DNA from: Thiobacillus sp.
Lineage (GTDB): Bacteria; Pseudomonadota; Gammaproteobacteria; Burkholderiales; Thiobacillaceae
Direction: 5' to 3'
Assembly (NCBI GenBank): GCA_018780025.1
Contig: JADMKH010000093.1
Span: 1 to 7,845 of the forward strand
DNA: 7,845 nt
Part shown: positions 1-6,816 of the stretch, in pieces
Layout of the letters: each line of letters starts with the position of its first letter
Numbering within the stretch: position 1 is the stretch's first letter
Notes under the pieces: generated by a model
Seen by the model: the letters and a program-made list of their open reading frames with translations, nothing else
The model's database searches: none
What the model was told of the DNA's origin: nothing
Program-made: the position numbers and the translations under genes

Positions 1-1
1 T

Positions 2-58
2 TATTCAAATAATGGGCATTGCCTGATCAATGACCCGCAAGGTATTCATCTCGATTGA
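2..58 (+). CDS. Possible 3' end of an upstream gene (partial, unrecognised)
   Basis: This frame is open from the left edge for 18 codons and ends at a TGA (56-58) that overlaps the ATG of the SulP gene as TGATG. Such one-base overlaps are typical of translationally coupled neighbours. The visible tail ends in the residues NDPQGIHLD. I cannot assign a family from so short a piece. Against it: 18 open codons can occur by chance, and third positions here are poorer in G/C than in the SulP gene. If real, the SulP gene belongs to an operon that begins outside the window. Confidence 0.3.
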   Translation, partial: YSNNGHCLINDPQGIHLD

Positions 59-2310
59 TGCAGACCGACAACAAACCACAGAACGGCCTGGCCGGACTCA
101 GGCACTGGCGTTATGACCTCGGCGCGGGCTTGCAGGTGGCGCTGGTGTCGCTGCCGCTCTCGCTCGGCATCGCCGTGGCCTCGGGCGCGCCGCCGATTAC
201 CGGCGTCATTTCCGCCATTATCGCGGGCCTGATTTTTCCGTTCCTGGGCGGCGCCTATGTGACCATCAGCGGTCCGGCGGCGGGACTCGCACCCGCACTG
301 CTCGCCGGCATGCTGCTGCTCGGCGGCGGCGACCTGGCGGCGGGCTATCCCCTGTTGCTGGTGGCGATCTGCCTCACGGGCCTGGTGCAGATTGTGCTCA
401 GCATGGTGAATGCCGGGCGCTTTGCGATTTTTCTGCCGGTCACCGTGGTCGAGGCGATGCTGGCGGCAATAGGCATCATGATCATCGTCAAGCAGATCCC
501 GCCTTTGCTCGGCGATTTGGCGCCGCTCTCCAAGGACATGCTCGGCGCCATTCTTGCATTGCCGGAGAGCCTGATGCGCATCGAGGCGCCGGTGATGGCG
601 ACCGGTCTGATCTGCCTGTTCCTGATGTTTTTTCTCAACCAGGCCAGCAAGCCCTGGCTCAGGCGCGTGCCAGCGGCATTGGTGGTGGCGGTGGTGGGGA
701 TTGCACTGGGCTATGCCTTCAACCTGGAGGCCCGGTTCCTGATCGGTATGCCGGACAACATTCTGGAAGGCGGCATCACGCCACCGGCCTTTGAAACCGT
801 GTGGCAGCGCCCCGAATTGTGGGGCGGCGTCATTCTGATCGTGATCACGCTGACGCTGATCGACGGCATCGAGTCGCTGGCGACCATCGCCGCGGTCGAC
901 AAGATCGATCCCTACCAGCGCAAATCCCAGGCCAATACCACGCTCCGCGCGATGGGCGTGTCCAACATGTTGTCGAGTTTTTTCGGCGGCCTGACCATCA
1001 TCCCCGGCGGGGTGAAAAGCCGCGTCAACATCGACGCCGGCGGCCGCACACTATGGGCCAACTTTTACAACGCGGTTTTCCTGATCCTGTTCCTGTTCAT
1101 GGCCAAGGATCTGATCAGCCGGGTGCCGCTCGCTGCCATCGGCGCGATCCTGATTTATGTCGGGTGGCGCCTGTGCGAGTATCGCGTGTTCCAGAAGACC
1201 TATGCCATTGGCCGCGACCAGATCGTCATTTTTCTGGTCACCATTGTGGCGATTCTGGCGACCGATCTGCTGTACGGCATTCTGATTGGCATTGCCTCGG
1301 AAATTGCGATGCTGGTTTATCTGCTCAGTCCGTCGATCCGCACGGTGCTGACCGGTCGTCTGACCTACTCGCAGTCGCTTGTGCACTTGCAGCGCAACCT
1401 GTTCGATCTGTTCCGCAGCCCGGTGATCAAGTTCAAGCAGGAAGAACACAATGGTTTGCCGCATTATCAGATCACGCTCGGTTCGGTGGTTTGCTTCAAT
1501 CTGCTGCCGCTGGACAAGCTGCTGCAATCGCTGCCCCAACAGTGCACGATCACGCTGCTGGCCAGCGAATCCGGGCATATCATCGACCATACCGCGATGG
1601 AGTATCTGCACCAGTTTGAAGAAGCCTGCCTGCGCGATGGCCGCACGTTCCGGCTGGTGGGGCTGGAAAACTATTACCAGTTCATGCCGCATTCACTGTC
1701 GGCCCGCATGCATGACACCAAGCTGGTCAAGGAGAAGGCCCGATTGTCCGATCGCGCGCAATTGATGGCGGCGATAGCAGCGAGCCATCATCTCGATTTC
1801 AATGAGTCGACCTCGGGCACGCTCAACCTGCATAACTTCGTCTATCTGCGCCGCGGCGACATGCGCCAGGAAAGCAACGTCATGACCGGCGACTATGCGG
1901 GTTGTCACGTCAAGCTGTTTGATTACAGCCACACCGCTGCGCCTGACTATTATTCCGAGCATCGTCACACCGTCATTATCCTGCGCCCGCAGGGTGTCAC
2001 GGCGGGCTTGCCGGAACTGGTGCTGACGCCAGGCAATTATCTGGAACGCTATCTGGTGGGGTTTGAGGAAGTCGATGCACCGGAGATCACGGCGGGGCTG
2101 CGCGAACATCGGCTCTACGTGCGTCAGGACACTCCCGATTCATTGGGGATGATCAGGAAAATTCTGGCCTTGCTGGATCGCCATCCGGGTATCTACATCG
2201 AGATTCACGACGGGGCCATGCTTGCGTTTTGTCCGGACCGCGATCTGGAAACGGCAGAAGGAATCGAAGCGCTGTTCGGGCTGGGCAGCTTGCTGTGCCG
2301 CGCTGAATAA
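58..2310 (+). CDS. SulP (SLC26-like) inorganic anion transporter with STAS domain and extra C-terminal domain
   Basis: Inner-membrane anion transporter of the SulP family, which moves sulfate, bicarbonate or similar anions; the substrate cannot be read from the sequence. From ATG 58, residues about 21-425 are a run of hydrophobic membrane segments. They carry family motifs: SGPAAGLAP near 71, ESLATIAAVD near 272, and a VNIDAGGRT stretch near 323 like the N(I/V)xAG motif of bacterial SulP proteins. Residues about 465-545 form a cytoplasmic STAS domain, with a DHTA loop (D510, T512) where STAS proteins usually have D-S/T-S/T-G. A further ~190 residues (559-750) form a soluble domain not usual in SulP proteins. 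Start choice: TTG 55 and ATG 58 are adjacent and an in-frame stop lies at 31-33. ATG 58 is preferred because of the TGATG overlap; the only Shine-Dalgarno candidate, AAGG at 39-42, is weak and far. The SGPAAGL-type membrane core recalls SulP members proposed to carry bicarbonate, but that is only a hint. Confidence 0.93.
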   Translation: MQTDNKPQNGLAGLRHWRYDLGAGLQVALVSLPLSLGIAVASGAPPITGVISAIIAGLIFPFLGGAYVTISGPAAGLAPALLAGMLLLGGGDLAAGYPLLLVAICLTGLVQIVLSMVNAGRFAIFLPVTVVEAMLAAIGIMIIVKQIPPLLGDLAPLSKDMLGAILALPESLMRIEAPVMATGLICLFLMFFLNQASKPWLRRVPAALVVAVVGIALGYAFNLEARFLIGMPDNILEGGITPPAFETVWQRPELWGGVILIVITLTLIDGIESLATIAAVDKIDPYQRKSQANTTLRAMGVSNMLSSFFGGLTIIPGGVKSRVNIDAGGRTLWANFYNAVFLILFLFMAKDLISRVPLAAIGAILIYVGWRLCEYRVFQKTYAIGRDQIVIFLVTIVAILATDLLYGILIGIASEIAMLVYLLSPSIRTVLTGRLTYSQSLVHLQRNLFDLFRSPVIKFKQEEHNGLPHYQITLGSVVCFNLLPLDKLLQSLPQQCTITLLASESGHIIDHTAMEYLHQFEEACLRDGRTFRLVGLENYYQFMPHSLSARMHDTKLVKEKARLSDRAQLMAAIAASHHLDFNESTSGTLNLHNFVYLRRGDMRQESNVMTGDYAGCHVKLFDYSHTAAPDYYSEHRHTVIILRPQGVTAGLPELVLTPGNYLERYLVGFEEVDAPEITAGLREHRLYVRQDTPDSLGMIRKILALLDRHPGIYIEIHDGAMLAFCPDRDLETAEGIEALFGLGSLLCRAE
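1732..2307 (+). other. Extra C-terminal soluble domain of the SulP protein (uncharacterised)
   Basis: This part encodes residues about 559-750, beyond the STAS domain. It has no membrane segments. A short charged linker leads into an apparent alpha/beta fold with conserved-looking features: a Gly/Tyr-rich turn, FDY at 621-623, HT at 637-638 before a hydrophobic strand, and LPELVLTP at 651-658. A final amphipathic helix and strand follow, with IYIEIHDG near 712. The spaced pattern FDY ... T-V ... LP-x-L-x-P recalls an uncharacterised soluble domain found in many bacterial hypothetical proteins. I have not verified this and do not know a Pfam name for it. It reads in one frame with the transporter and has the same codon character, so it is a genuine fusion rather than a neighbouring gene. 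A regulatory or partner-binding role on the cytoplasmic side is a guess. Confidence 0.6.
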
Positions 2311-2332
2311 GCGCGACAAGCCGGTTCCCGGC
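2299..2332. other. Short GC-rich hairpins in the convergent 3' junction
   Basis: Two small inverted repeats lie where the SulP and DUF302 genes converge. The first is CGCGCT-GAATA-AGCGCG (2299-2315), a 6-bp stem across the SulP stop codon. The second is GCCGG-TTC-CCGGC (2320-2332), a 5-bp stem. Neither is followed by a T-run on either strand, so they are not convincing intrinsic terminators. They might slow polymerase or protect the 3' end, but chance in GC-rich DNA is possible. Confidence 0.25.
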
Positions 2333-2338
2333 GGCGGG

Positions 2339-3097
2339 TCAGAGCTCGCCGTTGACGGCGGCGCGCATCACGTTTTCCATCTTTTCACGCACAGCAATGA
2401 CCCCGTTTCGCAGTTCGGGGGGGATGTTTTTATGCGGGCCGGCCATGTCTAGCCAGGTCACATCCCAGTCTTGCGTCATCACCCAGATATTCTTGTCGGC
2501 GTCTTCCATCACGGTAATGCGGCAAGGGAGAAAAGCGGCCATTTCGGGGATGATACGCAGCAGGTCGCGCCCCACTGCGATGTCACAGAAGCTGAATATT
2601 TCAATGCGCGGTCCCGAATCATCATTCAGCGCGGCCTTGAAATCCTTCCACATCAGGTTGCTGCCAACAAGTTTCAGGTTGACCTGGTTGGCGCGCAGCT
2701 TCATCGATTCCACCACTTCATCAAACGTCAGGTCAGGCTTGGCCCTGTATTTGACGACGAAAAAATTCATCGCCTCGCGTGCGTCCATCTGCATCATGTT
2801 GGCCATCATCGGCATCGCCATCTGCAGCCAGCGTTTTTTCTCTTCCGGCGTGATGATGCGATTCATCTGGTAATCGCGATAAGGCGGAGGCGGCGCGAGT
2901 TGAATCATCATCGGTCCATACGGTGTCTGGGTAATCCCAATCCACTGTTGCGGGGGCGCGTGCTGTAATTCGGGATTGACGGGCGCTGTTGCAACAGGCG
3001 CAGCGTTCAGCGGCTCAATGGGCGCAGCAGCTGACTCTGCGGCAAGCGCAAACAGGCTGAAAACCGGCAGGGCGATCAGGACAAAGCAGCGCAACAT
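2339..3097 (-). CDS. Secreted DUF302-domain protein with methionine-rich segment
   Basis: 252-residue protein, probably periplasmic. Residues 1-25 look like a Sec signal peptide: MLRC start, hydrophobic core, small residues around ALAAESAAA and no lipobox. A Pro/Ala-rich linker (26-75) follows, then an acidic/basic helix. In that helix 7 of 12 residues between 93 and 104 are methionine. The C-terminal half matches DUF302: TFDEVVESMK at 124-133, a hydrophobic strand with SFCDI at 169-173, the DLLRIIPEMAAFLPCRITV stretch with the family's LPC motif (C192), and a closing strand ending in VMT near 207. DUF302 proteins are small alpha/beta domains of unknown biochemical role, so no reaction can be assigned. 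The start is well supported by GAGGAG seven bases upstream. The gene lies 66 bases after the kinase gene on the same strand and appears to have its own promoter. The methionine cluster and C171/C192 suggest metal or redox chemistry, which is inference. Confidence 0.82.
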   Translation of the reverse strand: MLRCFVLIALPVFSLFALAAESAAAPIEPLNAAPVATAPVNPELQHAPPQQWIGITQTPYGPMMIQLAPPPPYRDYQMNRIITPEEKKRWLQMAMPMMANMMQMDAREAMNFFVVKYRAKPDLTFDEVVESMKLRANQVNLKLVGSNLMWKDFKAALNDDSGPRIEIFSFCDIAVGRDLLRIIPEMAAFLPCRITVMEDADKNIWVMTQDWDVTWLDMAGPHKNIPPELRNGVIAVREKMENVMRAAVNGEL

Positions 3098-3104
3098 GAG
3101 GTTT

Positions 3105-3110
3105 CTCCTC
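3105..3110 (-). promoter_or_regulatory. Ribosome binding site of the DUF302 gene
   Basis: The minus strand reads GAGGAG seven bases before the ATG at 3097-3095. It is the only strong Shine-Dalgarno sequence ahead of a gene in this window and fixes the start. The GAGG at 3110-3107 could pair with CCTC at 3101-3098 around a 5-base loop, but a 4-bp stem is too weak to argue for translational control. Confidence 0.8.
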
Positions 3111-3129
3111 TATGCGTGAGTGTTTTTTC

Positions 3130-3157
3130 ATCGTACGCGCCCTGGCGCATACGTCAA
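3130..3157 (-). promoter_or_regulatory. Predicted sigma70-type promoter for the DUF302 gene
   Basis: On the minus strand TTGACG (3157-3152; 5 of 6 matches to the -35 consensus) is followed after 16 bases by TACGAT (3135-3130; 4 of 6 matches to the -10 consensus). This predicts a transcript start near 3123 and a leader of about 26 bases containing the GAGGAG ribosome binding site. The element begins 6 bases after the kinase stop codon, in the only intergenic space on this strand longer than a few bases. Transcription of the DUF302 gene independent of the kinase is therefore likely, though read-through remains possible. Confidence 0.55.
3132..3153. promoter_or_regulatory. 22-base imperfect palindrome in the promoter spacer (operator or hairpin)
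   Basis: The arms at 3132-3141 and 3144-3153 are inverted copies (+ strand CGTACGCGCC and GGCGCATACG) with one mismatch, separated by two bases. The dyad fills the spacer and overlaps the inner bases of both the -35 and -10 hexamers, a natural place for a dimeric repressor or a spacer-binding activator. Alternatively it acts as RNA: in the minus-strand transcript the mismatch becomes a G-U pair, giving a 10-bp stem just after the kinase stop codon. No U-run follows it, so a standard intrinsic terminator is unlikely. Confidence 0.5.
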
Positions 3158-3163
3158 CAAACC

Positions 3164-5737
3164 TCAAGCCCGTGCCTGAAAGTGTCGCTCGAGCTTTTCG
3201 AGTTCGGATGCCGCTTCAGTGAAATCGCCTTTTTTTACACTGGCTTCAATATGTGCAGCACGATCCTGAATGTCTTTTGCCATGACACTGGCTGCGGCGC
3301 CTCTGAGCGCATGGGTTTCCTTGAGGCACGATCCATTGTCACGCTTCTCTATGCCGTTCTTCAACACCGCCAGGCTCGCTTCGGTTGTGCTGATGAAAAC
3401 GGCGGCCAGATCGTTCACCAGGCCGGGGTTTCCCGGGTAGCGTGCATGCAGGGCGGGCAGGTCGAGCAAGGGGGTTCGATTGGGCGCCGGCCCGACGCTT
3501 GGCAAGCGTTGCGCCAGTAAGGCTGCGAGGGCCGACTCGGAGTAGGGCTTGCTGAGGTAGTCGTTCGCACCCGCTTCCAGGCAGGCTTCACGAAAGCCGG
3601 TGTTGGCGTTGGCTGTCAACGCAATGATGGGGATGTGCCGGATATCGTTCGGCAGTTGGCGGATCCGTCGGGTGGCTTCCAGTCCATCCATTTCCGGCAT
3701 TTGCCAATCCATCAGAACGAGATCGAACGTTTCCGTTTCCAGCATGTCCAGTGCTTGGGAACCGCTGGTGGCGATGCCATGCTGCAAACCCATTTCGCGC
3801 AGTTGATGGGCCAGGACTTTCTGGTTGACCGGGTGGTCTTCAACAACCAGGATGCGTCCCTGAAGTTGCACCACCGACTGGGCAGGCAGTTCGGCCAGTG
3901 GCAAGCTCGTGACGGGGAGGGTCAGCGCAAGGGTAAAACAGCTGCCTTTGTCGGGTGTGCTCTCAACCGTAAGCTGCCCCCCCATCAACCCCGCCAGTTG
4001 ATGGCTGACGGCCAGGCCGAGCCCGGTACCCCCGTAGCGTCGCGTGGTTGAGGTGTCCGCCTGGGAGAACGCCTGAAACAAACGCGCCTGCGTTTCGCTG
4101 CTTATACCGATGCCGCTGTCGTACACGCTAAACCGGCACCGGGTTTCATCATTCACGGTGTCAAATGACAGGCGTAATTCGACTTTTCCCTGAGGGGTGA
4201 ACTTGATGGCATTGTCGACCAGGTTGAGCAGGATTTGACGGATGCGCGTGGGATCCCCCAGCAGCGCATCAGGGGGCGTGCTGGACAGGACCAGTTCCAG
4301 TTTCAGGTCTTTTTCAAGTGCGCGCGCCTGAAACAGGGCCACGACGCTTTGCGCCAGACGTTCCGGCGAGAAGGCAACGGCTTCGACCACCATTTTCCCG
4401 GCCTCGATTTTTGAAAAATCGAGGATGTCGTTGATGATCGTGAGCAGGCTCTCGGCGGAGCTTTTCAGCGTGGTGATGTATTCGCGCTGACGACCATCGA
4501 GCGGCGTTTTCAGCAGCAGTCCGCTCATGCCCAATATGCCGTGCATCGGGGTGCGGATTTCGTGACTGACATTGGCGACAAACTCCGATTTGGCACGCGC
4601 CATTTGCAATGCGGCTTCGCGTGCGGCTTCCTTGGCCGCTTCGGCGGCGCGGCGCTCCGAAACGTCGCGCATGATCGCCTGGATCACGGGTTTGCCCTCC
4701 AGTTGCATGGCGTGCATGGCAATTTCAGCCATGAAGAGCGAGCCGTCCTGGCGTTTGCCATGCCAGTCCATGATGGCATGCCCCTCACTGCGGGCCAACG
4801 CGATGGAACGGTTGGCATGGTCCAGCGCACTGTCGCCGTTGGCCTGGGTTGGGGTGCCGAGTGACGAGATGGGCGTTCGCAGAAAATCCTCTACCGAGTT
4901 CATGCCAAATAGTGAAAGCGTGGCTGAGTTGCAATCGGTAAAGCCCGTCTCGTCGAGAATGACGACCGCATCGGAGTTGGTCTCGAACAGGGTGTGATAT
5001 TTTTGTTTCTGAATCTCGATCTGGCGTGTTTGCGTCAACATGCGGCGGCTTACCAACACCGCCACAACTGCGGCCAGCAGTGTGGCGATGACGCTCAACA
5101 GCAGCATCAGGTTACGCGTGGCCTGATACGCGGCAAATGTTTTCCCGAGTGCTTCCTCGTTGTCCTCGCGCTGCAGCCGGGTCATGTTGTCGAGTGCTTC
5201 GACCAGACGGTTTTGTGAGGGAATGGCCTCTTCCTGCAGCAAGGTCAGCGCACCGTAATTGTTTTCGTCGAGCGCCGCTTCCACCACATTGAACATGATG
5301 GGCTGGTTGCTGAAGGTAATGGCGTCCAGTTGCGCCATGAATCGTTTTTCATCTGCGGTGTTGAGCATGGTGAACAGCTGTCTGCGGTCTTTAGCGTAGC
5401 GTTCGCCATACTCCAGAAACTGGAGAAACAGGGTGTCCTTTTCCCATGGATCGATCGAGACCACGATGTTGTGCATCAGCAGGGCGCGATCGCGCAGGGT
5501 GTCGCGCATCCGCGAGGCCAGACGGGTTTTGACGTTATTGACCGCCACCACGTGTTCCAGCTCGTCATTCAGGTGCGCCATCTGGGTGACACCTAGTCCG
5601 ATCACCGCAAGCATCAGCATCAGGGCGGCAGTGAAGCCGAACCCTACGTTGAAAAGCAGGCCGCGTAACGGAGACGCAGCGACTTGCCCGCTTGCAGGCG
5701 TTGTCGAATGCGCGGTCGTTGCATCAGATGACAACAT
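3164..5737 (-). CDS. Hybrid sensor histidine kinase (4-helix sensor, PAS, HisKA, HATPase, REC, HPt)
   Basis: 857-residue membrane sensor kinase of the tripartite BarA-like type. A hydrophobic segment at about 28-52 and a second at about 209-230 bracket a ~155-residue, mostly helical periplasmic part that looks like a four-helix-bundle (4HB_MCP-like) sensor. A cytoplasmic PAS domain (about 245-360) and an Ala/Glu-rich coiled coil (360-385) follow. HisKA has FVANVSHEIRTP with phospho-acceptor H392. The ATPase has an N-box near N505/N509, DSGIGIS at 540-546, and GGTGLGL at 569-575. The receiver (about 628-745) has E633/D634, acceptor D677 in LVLMDWQMPEMDG, T708 and K730. The C-terminal HPt (about 757-855) has H809 in the HALRGAA motif. 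All catalytic residues are present, so a full relay H392-D677-H809 to an outside response regulator is predicted. There is no HAMP domain. The start is 11 bases after the upstream ATPase stop with no clear Shine-Dalgarno, suggesting translational coupling to the transporter genes. The signal sensed is unknown. Confidence 0.93.
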   Translation of the reverse strand: MLSSDATTAHSTTPASGQVAASPLRGLLFNVGFGFTAALMLMLAVIGLGVTQMAHLNDELEHVVAVNNVKTRLASRMRDTLRDRALLMHNIVVSIDPWEKDTLFLQFLEYGERYAKDRRQLFTMLNTADEKRFMAQLDAITFSNQPIMFNVVEAALDENNYGALTLLQEEAIPSQNRLVEALDNMTRLQREDNEEALGKTFAAYQATRNLMLLLSVIATLLAAVVAVLVSRRMLTQTRQIEIQKQKYHTLFETNSDAVVILDETGFTDCNSATLSLFGMNSVEDFLRTPISSLGTPTQANGDSALDHANRSIALARSEGHAIMDWHGKRQDGSLFMAEIAMHAMQLEGKPVIQAIMRDVSERRAAEAAKEAAREAALQMARAKSEFVANVSHEIRTPMHGILGMSGLLLKTPLDGRQREYITTLKSSAESLLTIINDILDFSKIEAGKMVVEAVAFSPERLAQSVVALFQARALEKDLKLELVLSSTPPDALLGDPTRIRQILLNLVDNAIKFTPQGKVELRLSFDTVNDETRCRFSVYDSGIGISSETQARLFQAFSQADTSTTRRYGGTGLGLAVSHQLAGLMGGQLTVESTPDKGSCFTLALTLPVTSLPLAELPAQSVVQLQGRILVVEDHPVNQKVLAHQLREMGLQHGIATSGSQALDMLETETFDLVLMDWQMPEMDGLEATRRIRQLPNDIRHIPIIALTANANTGFREACLEAGANDYLSKPYSESALAALLAQRLPSVGPAPNRTPLLDLPALHARYPGNPGLVNDLAAVFISTTEASLAVLKNGIEKRDNGSCLKETHALRGAAASVMAKDIQDRAAHIEASVKKGDFTEAASELEKLERHFQARA

Positions 5738-5748
5738 GAGATCGGAAT

Positions 5749-6816
5749 TTACTCGCGACGGAATGCTACAACGTGATCGACTGCGAGCTTGATGCCGATT
5801 CTTTCACCGATAGCGTGATTGTGATGGGAGGGCACCAGCGACAGGGCTCGCTGGCCGCTTGGCAACTTGAGCGTGTAGAGAAACTCGGCGCCGCGAAAGG
5901 CCTTGTTCTCAACCTCGGCCAGCATCAGGCTGTCGTCGTCATGGATGATGTCGTCGGGTCGCAGCAAGACATCGACATGGCAACTGCGTACACATTCATC
6001 GCACCCTGTGTCGCCACACTCGACCGGGATATGGCCGTTGAGTACGCCGAGTTCGATTTCCACCTGATGGTCGTTGATGACCTCGCCGGTGACCAGGGCG
6101 CCCTGGCCAACAAAATCGGCGACAAAGCGGTTGGCTGGCTCGTGATACAGATTGTAAGGCGTGGCCCATTGCTGGATGCGGCCTTCGTGCATGACGCCAA
6201 CCCAGTCGGCCAAGGCAAAGGCTTCGTTCTGGTCGTGGGTGACGATGAGTGCGGTGGTGGCTTCGCGCTTAAGGATATCGCGTACTTCGATCGACAGCCG
6301 TTCGCGTAATTCCACGTCAAGGTTGGAGAAAGGCTCGTCCATCAGGATCAAGCGCGGACGCGGTGCCAGCGCCCGCGCCAATGCCACACGCTGCTGCTGT
6401 CCCCCGGAAAGCTGATGCGGAAACTGCTCGGCGTGACCGCTCAGGCCAACCAGGACCAGCAGTTCGTCGATACGCGCCTGCCGCGCGGCTTTGGATTGAC
6501 TGCGCAGGCCGAAGCCAACGTTGGCCGACACGGTCATGTGCGGGAAGAGCGCGTAATCCTGAAACACCATGCCGACGCGGCGTTTTTCGGCAGCCAGCAT
6601 CCAGTCGGGCCGACTGACGACTTCGCCGCCGATGCGAATTTCGCCGCTCTGGATCGGTTCGAATCCGGAAATGCAACGCAGCGCAGTGGTCTTGCCGCAA
6701 CCCGATGGGCCCAGCAGGCAGCCGATTGCCCCTTCGGGCAAGGTGAAGGAGAGGTCGGCAATAATTTTCCGTGTGCCGTACGACTGCGAAACGGAATCGA
6801 GGATCAGTTCAGCCAT
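5749..6816 (-). CDS. fbpC: ABC transporter ATP-binding protein, ferric-iron (FbpC) type
   Basis: 355-residue ATPase that would power the neighbouring permease, importing ferric iron by family resemblance. It has a complete set of ABC motifs: Walker A GPSGCGKT at 36-43, Q-loop Q86 in VFQDYALFPH, signature LSGGQQQR at 136-143, Walker B LILMDEP at 156-162 (D160, E161), D-loop SNLD at 164-167 and H-loop H194. Residues about 240-350 form the TOBE-like regulatory domain typical of the FbpC/PotA/CysA group. Unusually, this contains C267-x4-C272-x2-C275-x3-C279-H280, which could bind a metal. The ATG lies inside the end of the permease gene (8-base overlap, ATGGCTGA) and lacks a Shine-Dalgarno, so translation is coupled. 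Closely related ATPases serve polyamine, sulfate and thiosulfate importers. The FbpB-like partner favours iron, but substrate assignment remains inferred. Confidence 0.85.
   Translation of the reverse strand: MAELILDSVSQSYGTRKIIADLSFTLPEGAIGCLLGPSGCGKTTALRCISGFEPIQSGEIRIGGEVVSRPDWMLAAEKRRVGMVFQDYALFPHMTVSANVGFGLRSQSKAARQARIDELLVLVGLSGHAEQFPHQLSGGQQQRVALARALAPRPRLILMDEPFSNLDVELRERLSIEVRDILKREATTALIVTHDQNEAFALADWVGVMHEGRIQQWATPYNLYHEPANRFVADFVGQGALVTGEVINDHQVEIELGVLNGHIPVECGDTGCDECVRSCHVDVLLRPDDIIHDDDSLMLAEVENKAFRGAEFLYTLKLPSGQRALSLVPSHHNHAIGERIGIKLAVDHVVAFRRE
5977..6018 (-). other. Cysteine/histidine cluster in the ATPase regulatory domain
   Basis: These codons specify residues 267-280 with four cysteines and a histidine (C267, C272, C275, C279, H280). 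They sit in a loop just before the strand VDVLLRPDDI of the TOBE-like domain. The spacing resembles small metal or Fe-S binding loops, though it is not an exact ferredoxin CxxCxxCxxxC motif. The only other cysteines in the protein are at C33, C40 (inside Walker A) and C48, so the clustering is not just high cysteine content. Metal binding is inferred. Confidence 0.5.

Noticed and set aside
7..24. A/T-rich stretch resembling half of a Fur box
   Set aside because: Only a short AATG-GG-CATT symmetry is present and it does not match the 19-base Fur consensus well enough. I found no Fur box elsewhere in the window either.
19..48. Possible promoter TTGCCT / TATTCA before SulP
   Set aside because: The hexamers match poorly and would place the transcript start at or almost on the SulP start codon. 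The TGATG overlap makes read-through from upstream more plausible.
801..1619. 272-codon + strand frame overlapping SulP in another phase
   Set aside because: The Arg/His/Pro-rich, low-complexity translation is a typical out-of-frame shadow. The SulP frame has clear membrane segments and family motifs over the same bases.
1051..1692. 213-codon open frame on the - strand within the SulP gene
   Set aside because: It lies fully inside and opposite the SulP coding sequence, and its Gln/Arg/His-rich composition is typical of a shadow frame.
2299..2332. Bidirectional intrinsic terminator between the convergent genes
   Set aside because: The stems are short and neither strand has a T-run after them. 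They are recorded only as weak hairpins.
4994..5218. 74-codon + strand frame with several cysteines opposite the kinase gene
   Set aside because: It is antisense to the kinase sensor region, with no ribosome binding site and no recognisable family.
5773..6309. 178-codon open frame on the + strand opposite the ATPase gene
   Set aside because: It lies antisense to clear ABC ATPase coding sequence with intact motifs and has no recognisable domain. Long antisense frames are common opposite GC-rich genes.
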